This document shows, piece by piece, positions 51,225 through 62,500 of a stretch of DNA of 64,000 bases. Made by a program: the position numbers and the translations under genes. The notes under the pieces were generated by a model, which made no database searches, was not told the DNA's origin, and saw only the letters and a program-made list of their open reading frames with translations. The number at the start of each line of letters is the position of its first letter. The first letter of the stretch is position 1. Source of the DNA: Haematococcus lacustris (Eukaryota > Chlorophyta > Chlorophyceae > Chlamydomonadales > Haematococcaceae); the NCBI GenBank assembly GCA_030144725.1, contig JASKMD010000006.1, positions 9,682,806 through 9,746,805 of the forward strand, in the 5' to 3' direction.

Positions 51225-54200
51225 TGACCCTGACCCTGACCCTGACCCTGACCCTGACCCTGACCCTGACCCTGACCCTGACCCTGACCCTGACCCTGAC
51301 CCTGACCCTGACCCTGACCCTGACCCTGACCCTGACCCTGACCCTGACCCTGACCCTGACCCTGACCCTGACCCTGACCCTGACCCTGACCCTGACCCTG
51401 ACCCTGACCCTGACCCTGACCCTGACCCTGACCCTGACCCTGACCCTGACCCTGACCCTGACCCTGACCCTGACCCTGACCCTGACCCTGACCCTGACCC
51501 TGACCCTGACCCTGACCCTGACCCTGACCCTGACCCTGACCCTGACCCTGACCCTGACCCTGACCCTGACCCTGACCCTGACCCTGACCCTGACCCTGAC
51601 CCTGACCCTGACCCTGACCCTGACCCTGACCCTGACCCTGACCCTGACCCTGACCCTGACCCTGACCCTGACCCTGACCCTGACCCTGACCCTGACCCTG
51701 ACCCTGACCCTGACCCTGACCCTGACCCTGACCCTGACCCTGACCCTGACCCTGACCCTGACCCTGACCCTGACCCTGACCCTGACCCTGACCCTGACCC
51801 TGACCCTGACCCTGACCCTGACCCTGACCCTGACCCTGACCCTGACCCTGACCCTGACCCTGACCCTGACCCTGACCCTGACCCTGACCCTGACCCTGAC
51901 CCTGACCCTGACCCTGACCCTGACCCTGACCCTGACCCTGACCCTGACCCTGACCCTGACCCTGACCCTGACCCTGACCCTGACCCTGACCCTGACCCTG
52001 ACCCTGACCCTGACCCTGACCCTGACCCTGACCCTGACCCTGACCCTGACCCTGACCCTGACCCTGACCCTGACCCTGACCCTGACCCTGACCCTGACCC
52101 TGACCCTGACCCTGACCCTGACCCTGACCCTGACCCTGACCCTGACCCTGACCCTGACCCTGACCCTGACCCTGACCCTGACCCTGACCCTGACCCTGAC
52201 CCTGACCCTGACCCTGACCCTGACCCTGACCCTGACCCTGACCCTGACCCTGACCCTGACCCTGACCCTGACCCTGACCCTGACCCTGACCCTGACCCTG
52301 ACCCTGACCCTGACCCTGACCCTGACCCTGACCCTGACCCTGACCCTGACCCTGACCCTGACCCTGACCCTGACCCTGACCCTGACCCTGACCCTGACCC
52401 TGACCCTGACCCTGACCCTGACCCTGACCCTGACCCTGACCCTGACCCTGACCCTGACCCTGACCCTGACCCTGACCCTGACCCTGACCCTGACCCTGAC
52501 CCTGACCCTGACCCTGACCCTGACCCTGACCCTGACCCTGACCCTGACCCTGACCCTGACCCTGACCCTGACCCTGACCCTGACCCTGACCCTGACCCTG
52601 ACCCTGACCCTGACCCTGACCCTGACCCTGACCCTGACCCTGACCCTGACCCTGACCCTGACCCTGACCCTGACCCTGACCCTGACCCTGACCCTGACCC
52701 TGACCCTGACCCTGACCCTGACCCTGACCCTGACCCTGACCCTGACCCTGACCCTGACCCTGACCCTGACCCTGACCCTGACCCTGACCCTGACCCTGAC
52801 CCTGACCCTGACCCTGACCCTGACCCTGACCCTGACCCTGACCCTGACCCTGACCCTGACCCTGACCCTGACCCTGACCCTGACCCTGACCCTGACCCTG
52901 ACCCTGACCCTGACCCTGACCCTGACCCTGACCCTGACCCTGACCCTGACCCTGACCCTGACCCTGACCCTGACCCTGACCCTGACCCTGACCCTGACCC
53001 TGACCCTGACCCTGACCCTGACCCTGACCCTGACCCTGACCCTGACCCTGACCCTGACCCTGACCCTGACCCTGACCCTGACCCTGACCCTGACCCTGAC
53101 CCTGACCCTGACCCTGACCCTGACCCTGACCCTGACCCTGACCCTGACCCTGACCCTGACCCTGACCCTGACCCTGACCCTGACCCTGACCCTGACCCTG
53201 ACCCTGACCCTGACCCTGACCCTGACCCTGACCCTGACCCTGACCCTGACCCTGACCCTGACCCTGACCCTGACCCTGACCCTGACCCTGACCCTGACCC
53301 TGACCCTGACCCTGACCCTGACCCTGACCCTGACCCTGACCCTGACCCTGACCCTGACCCTGACCCTGACCCTGACCCTGACCCTGACCCTGACCCTGAC
53401 CCTGACCCTGACCCTGACCCTGACCCTGACCCTGACCCTGACCCTGACCCTGACCCTGACCCTGACCCTGACCCTGACCCTGACCCTGACCCTGACCCTG
53501 ACCCTGACCCTGACCCTGACCCTGACCCTGACCCTGACCCTGACCCTGACCCTGACCCTGACCCTGACCCTGACCCTGACCCTGACCCTGACCCTGACCC
53601 TGACCCTGACCCTGACCCTGACCCTGACCCTGACCCTGACCCTGACCCTGACCCTGACCCTGACCCTGACCCTGACCCTGACCCTGACCCTGACCCTGAC
53701 CCTGACCCTGACCCTGACCCTGACCCTGACCCTGACCCTGACCCTGACCCTGACCCTGACCCTGACCCTGACCCTGACCCTGACCCTGACCCTGACCCTG
53801 ACCCTGACCCTGACCCTGACCCTGACCCTGACCCTGACCCTGACCCTGACCCTGACCCTGACCCTGACCCTGACCCTGACCCTGACCCTGACCCTGACCC
53901 TGACCCTGACCCTGACCCTGACCCTGACCCTGACCCTGACCCTGACCCTGACCCTGACCCTGACCCTGACCCTGACCCTGACCCTGACCCTGACCCTGAC
54001 CCTGACCCTGACCCTGACCCTGACCCTGACCCTGACCCTGACCCTGACCCTGACCCTGACCCTGACCCTGACCCTGACCCTGACCCTGACCCTGACCCTG
54101 ACCCTGACCCTGACCCTGACCCTGACCCTGACCCTGACCCTGACCCTGACCCTGACCCTGACCCTGACCCTGACCCTGACCCTGACCCTGACCCTGACCC

Positions 54201-56289
54201 TGACCCTGACCCTGACCCTGACCCTGACCCTGACCCTGACCCTGACCCTGACCCTGACCCTGACCCTGACCCTGACCCTGACCCTGACCCTGACCCTGAC
54301 CCTGACCCTGACCCTGACCCTGACCCTGACCCTGACCCTGACCCTGACCCTGACCCTGACCCTGACCCTGACCCTGACCCTGACCCTGACCCTGACCCTG
54401 ACCCTGACCCTGACCCTGACCCTGACCCTGACCCTGACCCTGACCCTGACCCTGACCCTGACCCTGACCCTGACCCTGACCCTGACCCTGACCCTGACCC
54501 TGACCCTGACCCTGACCCTGACCCTGACCCTGACCCTGACCCTGACCCTGACCCTGACCCTGACCCTGACCCTGACCCTGACCCTGACCCTGACCCTGAC
54601 CCTGACCCTGACCCTGACCCTGACCCTGACCCTGACCCTGACCCTGACCCTGACCCTGACCCTGACCCTGACCCTGACCCTGACCCTGACCCTGACCCTG
54701 ACCCTGACCCTGACCCTGACCCTGACCCTGACCCTGACCCTGACCCTGACCCTGACCCTGACCCTGACCCTGACCCTGACCCTGACCCTGACCCTGACCC
54801 TGACCCTGACCCTGACCCTGACCCTGACCCTGACCCTGACCCTGACCCTGACCCTGACCCTGACCCTGACCCTGACCCTGACCCTGACCCTGACCCTGAC
54901 CCTGACCCTGACCCTGACCCTGACCCTGACCCTGACCCTGACCCTGACCCTGACCCTGACCCTGACCCTGACCCTGACCCTGACCCTGACCCTGACCCTG
55001 ACCCTGACCCTGACCCTGACCCTGACCCTGACCCTGACCCTGACCCTGACCCTGACCCTGACCCTGACCCTGACCCTGACCCTGACCCTGACCCTGACCC
55101 TGACCCTGACCCTGACCCTGACCCTGACCCTGACCCTGACCCTGACCCTGACCCTGACCCTGACCCTGACCCTGACCCTGACCCTGACCCTGACCCTGAC
55201 CCTGACCCTGACCCTGACCCTGACCCTGACCCTGACCCTGACCCTGACCCTGACCCTGACCCTGACCCTGACCCTGACCCTGACCCTGACCCTGACCCTG
55301 ACCCTGACCCTGACCCTGACCCTGACCCTGACCCTGACCCTGACCCTGACCCTGACCCTGACCCTGACCCTGACCCTGACCCTGACCCTGACCCTGACCC
55401 TGACCCTGACCCTGACCCTGACCCTGACCCTGACCCTGACCCTGACCCTGACCCTGACCCTGACCCTGACCCTGACCCTGACCCTGACCCTGACCCTGAC
55501 CCTGACCCTGACCCTGACCCTGACCCTGACCCTGACCCTGACCCTGACCCTGACCCTGACCCTGACCCTGACCCTGACCCTGACCCTGACCCTGACCCTG
55601 ACCCTGACCCTGACCCTGACCCTGACCCTGACCCTGACCCTGACCCTGACCCTGACCCTGACCCTGACCCTGACCCTGACCCTGACCCTGACCCTGACCC
55701 TGACCCTGACCCTGACCCTGACCCTGACCCTGACCCTGACCCTGACCCTGACCCTGACCCTGACCCTGACCCTGACCCTGACCCTGACCCTGACCCTGAC
55801 CCTGACCCTGACCCTGACCCTGACCCTGACCCTGACCCTGACCCTGACCCTGACCCTGACCCTGACCCTGACCCTGACCCTGACCCTGACCCTGACCCTG
55901 ACCCTGACCCTGACCCTGACCCTGACCCTGACCCTGACCCTGACCCTGACCCTGACCCTGACCCTGACCCTGACCCTGACCCTGACCCTGACCCTGACCC
56001 TGACCCTGACCCTGACCCTGACCCTGACCCTGACCCTGACCCTGACCCTGACCCTGACCCTGACCCTGACCCTGACCCTGACCCTGACCCTGACCCTGAC
56101 CCTGACCCTGACCCTGACCCTGACCCTGACCCTGACCCTGACCCTGACCCTGACCCTGACCCTGACCCTGACCCTGACCCTGACCCTGACCCTGACCCTG
56201 ACCCTGACCCTGACCCTGACCCTGACCCTGACCCTGACCCTGACCCTGACCCTGACCCTGACCCTGACCCTGACCCTGACCCTGACCCT

Positions 56290-56324
<35 letters not shown>

Positions 56325-56513
56325 TGACCCTGACCCTGACCCTGACCCTGACCCTGACCCTGACCCTGACCCTGACCCTGACCCTGACCCTGACCCTGAC
56401 CCTGACCCTGACCCTGACCCTGACCCTGACCCTGACCCTGACCCTGACCCTGACCCTGACCCTGACCCTGACCCTGACCCTGACTCTGACCCTGACCCTG
56501 ACCCTGACCCTGA
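51225..56513. repeat. (CCCTGA) hexamer array, about 5.3 kb, ~880 units
   Basis: Almost perfect. The only changes seen are five CCCCGA units at about 56291-56320 and one CTCTGA near 56484. All six frames stay open through it (Leu-Thr, Asp-Pro, Gly-Gln, Ser-Gly, Val-Arg dipeptides), which is a by-product of a stop-free six-base unit. Its right end provides the intron end for the exon at 56520. Confidence 0.99.
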
Positions 56514-56519
56514 CCACAG

Positions 56520-59500
56520 GGCCTGCCAGTAAACGACACCTGGCTGTTTGCCAGCCGGCCCCATGCTGAGGCTGCTCGGAACTGCCTGGACACCTTATCC
56601 CTCAGCGGTGGCCACACTGCCATTGCCCTGGCCCGGCTGCAGGCACTGATGGAGGTGCGTGGCAGGCAGTGTGTCCTCGCTGCCCCTGCTGCCCTTCCTG
56701 CATCTGCTGCCCCTGCTGCCCCTGCTGCTCATGTCACTGCTCCCGCCCCCTGGCTATGCTGCCCCACTGCCCCAATCACCACCCGCACTAGGGTTACTGA
56801 TGAGCAAGTGAAGCATGGGCATCACCTCTGTCAAGCACACTGCCGGTGATGCTGGCCTGCAGTGCTGGGTCTATGCCGTGCCGTGTTGGTGGGGGTGATG
56901 CTGATGTGGCTACGTCAACTGCTGCTGACGCCGTCCCTCCGGTTGCGCAGGCTGGAGCAGAGTCTGGCTGCGTGCACCTCAGTGGCACTTACCCGCATGA
57001 GGAGTGGCAGGGCAGCAGGCTGGAGGGGTTTGTTGTTGCGCAAGGGCAGGCCATCACCCATGACGCACACCAGGTGGGCCCCGCTCCCTGGCTCCCTCCC
57101 ACACTCCCTCCTCTGATCCTGCTGCCCGCTCGCCTTCTCACCCTTCTTCCTGCCCTCTGCCCTGCCTGCATGCTTGCCTGCCTGCATGCTTGCCTGCCTG
57201 CATGCTTGCCTGCCTGCTTGCCTGCCTCACCCTTGCCTGCTTCTGCTACTGGCCCGGCTCCACCAATCAGCTTAGCTCGTGCTTGATGCGTTGTCACTAT
57301 CCGCTACCGACTGTGTCCCCCCGTGACTGCCTTACCCCACACCAGGCTTTGCAGCAATTAGCGCAACGGACCGCTGCGTCGGTGCTGCATCGCGACGCGC
57401 TGTCCACGGCACTGCGCACACCTTACAAAGACCTGATGCACCGCTTGACTCCATCGCAAGAGGACCAGGCCGCCGCTGCCCGCGCAGCCACGGAGGTCGC
57501 AGTCCCGGCCTTGCAACACGACGAAAGCGGCAGGAAGAATGCCATCCGTGCCATTGCAAGCTCCCTTGCCCAAGCGCTGTTTCCCGCTGATCAAGACAAC
57601 GCAGTCCAAGTGGCTTCCAAGAGCTTGAAGAGCAGCCTCCCACCTGACATGTTTGAAAAAGACAGGCCGCGGCGATTTCATGCAGTCGCGCAGGCCGCGG
57701 CGACTGTGGTGTCGGAGTGCATCGTTCGTGCTGTGGTACGGAACATCACCAGCACGGAGTTGCACTGGCTGCCGGAGTCTCAGAAGCGGGCTACGACTGA
57801 TGCAGACACGCGCCAGAAGGTGCTGCAAGCCATCGTCAACGCGCCGGCCCCAGGGTTGCTCCTGTCGGTCTCTGGCCCGCCAGCCGCTGACCCCACCACT
57901 GCTCCGCTGATGATCGCTCGGTCGCGCATACGGGAGCTGCAGGGCAGTGATTTAAAGGAACTGCTGTCAGCCGCGATCAAGTCCCGGATGGAAGGTGTGA
58001 CAGCAACGTGTGAGAGCGGCGAGGCGGGAGCGCTGCAGGAACAACACCAGTCGCGGATAATGCATGAGGACACTAGTGAAGGTCCAGAGGCTCGTCAAGA
58101 TCGGGCGGTTGAGAAGGGTCAGGTGGAGAGGCATGCAGTGGCGAACTCTAGCTTGCTGGTACCTGACGAGGTGGCAGCGACTGCTCTTCTTAAACGGCTG
58201 GAGAAGGCAATGCAGGCACAGCAGGCACAACAGGAGCAGGAGCAGAAGGAGCGGAAGAAGGAGCAACAGGGAAAGCAGCAACAGAAGGAGCAGCAGCAGC
58301 AGCAGCAGCAGCAGGAGGAGCAGGAGTCAGCTGCTGTGCTCGAACCAGAGGTCGTGCCAGATGCTCTGCGGACCTTGAAAGTGAGTGATGGCGTGAGTTG
58401 CCGAAGTGACGCTGGCGAGGTGAAGGCTGCGTGCCAGGGCAGAGGGCAGGGGGCAGAGGGCAGGGGATGGGGTGGGCAAGGGGTTGTGAGCAGGTGGGGT
58501 TAGTCAGGGCCCAGCTAGGGAATGCGCAAGGGGAACACTGTAAAGTGGCTGCAGGGTCCAGCCTGGCTGCAGTCCTTCCCCCCTCCCTCCCTCCCTCCCT
58601 CCCTCCCTCCCTCCCTCCCTCCCTCCCTCCCTCCCCTCCCTCCCTCCCTCCCTCCCTCCCTCCCTCCCTCCCTCCCTCCCTCCCTCCCTCCCTCCCTCCC
58701 TCCCTCCCTCCCTCCCTCCCTCCCTCCCTCCCTCCCTCCCTCCCTCCCTCCCTCCCTCCCTCCCTCCCTCCCTCCCTCCCTCCCTCCCTCCCTCCCTCCC
58801 TCCCCCCCTCCCTCATCCCCACACGCTAGCTGTGCACAGTTTGCCCGGTAGAGGGGGCTTGCCACGCTTGGTGCCGCACAGCGGGCAAGGGCCCGCCAGG
58901 GGCCAGCCACCTCTGCCCAGCCATGCCTTAGCCAGGAATACTTCACTTCTCATCAGGAACAGGTCGACACGGCAGCTCCTGATGCAGGCTATGCCAGGCC
59001 GCAATGGACCTGATTGCTGCGAGCTCACCTGTGCACGGTTTCAGGCGGGTCATGCAGGCTGGCAGCTCAGACTACAGGGTAGGTGCTGGATGCTGAATGC
59101 CCAGTGCTGCTGCCGGTGCAGGCCGGCACTGCCAATAGTCGACCCCCTTCCTCCCTCCCTCCCTCAGCCCCTCCCCCCCAACCTCACCCCAGCCTCCTGC
59201 CCCTCCCACCAGACGGGCTGACCCACACACCTCCCTCAGGGCCTGCTCCCTCCCTCCCTCCCTCCATCACTCCCCAGGCCTCCCCTCCCTCTGCCCCTCC
59301 CCCTCCCAGCCTCATGCCCCTGGACCCCTCCCCCCTGCCTTACAGGCCGACCTACCCTTAGCGCTGCTGGGCGCTCCTGCCCCCCACAACCGCCTGCGCT
59401 ACAAGAAGAAGATGCTGCTGTATGCAATGCCCATCCCCGACACCAGTCAGGGCCCGTCAGCAGGCGCAGGGCAGCCCTCTGACCCACCCACTGCCATGAC

Positions 59501-62500
59501 TGCCGCGCAGCCAGGAGCAGGCGGGGGGGTGGGGGGGAGGTCAGCTGGGCAACCAGGGTGGGTTGGCTACTGCATGATGACGTTCATGCTGCGCAATGGA
59601 CTCAAGACGCTGGCCATTGGACGGGAGGAGTACCTGAACCAACACGTACGCTCTCTCGCACGGCGCTGGGGCCTGGCAAAGTCCCACGTTGCCAAGGTGA
59701 GGGCTCCACGGTGCGGTGCTGCTGAAGTGCCCCACACACCCCCATCTCATGATAAACCGCCCACCTGCCTGACCACTTCTCAAGCCTGCCTGGCCATTCT
59801 CCTGCCTGCCAGTGATTTTTTGTTGCCAAGTTTTGTCGATTGATAGCGCAGTGTGACATGGCTTAGGTTCATACCCTCAAGTCCATAGCTTGACCAAGCT
59901 TGGCCCAAGTCAGAATTTATGGCCCACGTCAAAAGTCTGCAAAGTTTACTACAATATACATACCATTTCATAGTGCGAGGCAACCTCGAAATCATGTCAT
60001 GTCATGGCGAACGCTACATGTAGCGCAAAACATAGAACACCGGTGCCTACCTGCTTGCCATTTGCCTGCCCGCCCGCCTGGCTGCTGGCCTGCGGACACC
60101 TGCTGAGCCTGGGTCCTGCAGGTGGAGGAGTTTGCGGAGGCCTGGGCGAGCTGGGTGTCCGCGCATGGGGGGGCGGCCGCCATCAGCCAGGACACATACT
60201 TGCACGTGGCGGAGCCGTTTGTGGAGCAGTTCCTGGCGGGGTACCGCGCACAGCCTGCCGGTGACAGCGGGGTGAGTGGAGGAGCCAGCGGTGGACCTGA
60301 CCTGGGGGCTGGCGGCCGCAGGGCAGCAGCAGTGGGGCTGTGTAGGTAGGGGCGGACAGCCAGGCAGGCACCTGGGCAGGCAGCCTGGGAGCCCTGGGTG
60401 AGGGAGGGCAGGGGCGGTGCAGGGATGGATGGCAGCAGCAGGCGGAACCAGGTGAGGGGTGTGGAGGGGAGCGATGTGGGCTGTGTTGTCTGGCTGGGCT
60501 CAGTGCCCAAGGGGGTGGAATAGTAGGTGCAGTGTAGGAGTAGGGCTGCGGCGCCAGGCTGGCCCCAGGCTGTGCTGGCCTTGCTAAGCGGCCCACACCC
60601 TGTGCCTGGTGCCATGCAGGGGGTGGCCTCAGTGGGTGCCTGGCTGCTGGCCCAGTCCCTGGAGTGGAATAGTAGCTGTAGTACTGTAGTGCAAGGGGTT
60701 GAATAGTAGCTGTACTGTAGGAGTAGCAGAGGTGGAGGGGAGGAGGGGAGGAGGGCAGGGTAGCAGGGGTAGCAGGAGAGGAGGTGGAGGGGTGGAGGGC
60801 AAGCAAAAGGGATGACCAGGTGAGGGGGGTGTTGGGAAGCGCTTTGAGCTATGCTGTTTGGCTGGGCTGCACTGTAGTAGCTATCCATGCTGCGGCCCTT
60901 CCTGCTGCCCCTGCTGCTGCCGCTACTGCTGTCCCTGCTTCATTGCTGCCCTCGCTGCTGCACTTGCTGCTGCTGCCGCTGGTGCCTTTGGCTCTGCTGG
61001 CTTTCAACCCTATCCATGATGCTGTCGCAGCCACCGTTCGATGCTGCTGCTTGTGGCCATGCGCAGCCCAAGTTTCAAGGCATTGTGGTGCTGGTGGATG
61101 TGGCAGAGGAGGTCGTGCAGGCGCTGCAGCGCAGGCTGGGCTGCAGTTACCTGGACCGGGTGAACGCAGGCAACAAGCTGCCCCAGTATAGAGATAGCTT
61201 AATCACACAGGTAGGTGCGGGGGCCCACACTCCCGGCCACCCACCCCCTGCCCCGGTCCCCGCCCCGCCCCATGCCCACGCCCACGCCCCCGCCCCCGCC
61301 CCTGTGTCTGTGTCTGTACTGTACCCAGCTACCCGCGCTGTCCTCATGCACACAACCCCGCCACTGTAGGGTACGCTGCTGCACTTGCCGCCAGGCCTGC
61401 CACCACACAGCGGCCTGAAGAAGCTGGTGGAAGATGCAGGTCAGTCCGAGGCAGAGCCTCAGGGGTTGGGTAGGCACACAGGGGCTGTGCCGGCCAGGTA
61501 GGACAACACAAGCGTGGGGCTGAGCAGAGCAAGAGGGGCGGGGCACAGGGCGCTAAGGGGATGCAAAGGGTGTGGCAGAGACAGGGTTCGAGCTCACCCT
61601 CGCTGCCATGCTGGCTGCCTGTCTGTTGTCTACCGCCTGCTGCTCAACCTCATCAGTCAAGGAGCCTAACGGTGTAAGCCACATCATCATCATTTTGAGC
61701 CCATGTGCACCTTTGTTTGTACACCTTGCATTGAAGTGCGTTACAGAAAGTCCCGAACCCCTAGAGGGGGAGGGCGGCCAAGCAGCCTAACGGCGGACGG
61801 CTTAAGCGGTGTAAGCCACCTATCATATCATCGCACCTGGCCAGCCCCCTGGCCCTCAGCTCAATCTGCATCCCTGCTCTGCCCTTTCAAGTATTCCCTG
61901 CACTGCTTTAGTACATGTTCTGTACACACCTACCTGCATCCTAATCATGCTATAAAAGCATCCGAGCCATGTAGTAACTGTGTCATTGGGCCTTCCCTAA
62001 CCACAACCCCTGCACAGGCTGCTGGCGAGAAGTCACCCCCCCTCCCATACACATGCATAACGAAGTGGACAGCAGCGCAACCTATGACGAGCAAGGCATG
62101 CGAGAGCTGCCCAGCCACCCCTGCCACCACCCTGCACAGGCTGGCAGCAGCCCCCCACTGCTGTAGCTCAGCCCCCTGAGGCTCAGGCATGCGACACCTG
62201 TCCTACCTGCACTGCCCCAAGCCCTACTGAGCACACAAGCAGCTCCAAGTCCCATCACCTGCACAACAACAAGCCCCATTCTGCACCTTTTACTTTTTAC
62301 CATGACTCTGCTCTACTGGTTATATGTATGCAATCTACCGTACTCTCTCTTTTGATTCGCGAGGCTCCGAAAATAGAGTTAAATTCTCTTTCCCGACCAA
62401 AAACAACATTGTTTACTTTTCCCCGATGCAAAAGTTGCAGCAAAACACAGTTTTGAGGATGTGGGTGTGCTTGTAATTCTTCTGGACAGCCATCCCTTGC

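Noticed and set aside
51132..56623. 1,770-1,811 codon open frames in all directions (Leu-Thr, Asp-Pro, Gly-Gln, Val-Arg, Ser-Gly repeats)
   Set aside because: By-product of the CCCTGA hexamer; six frames cannot all be coding, and the right end is a splice acceptor.
61370..61439. Reading LPPGLPPHSGLKKLVEDAG as a kinase P-loop
   Set aside because: It lacks the GK[ST] core, so no ATP-binding function can be claimed.
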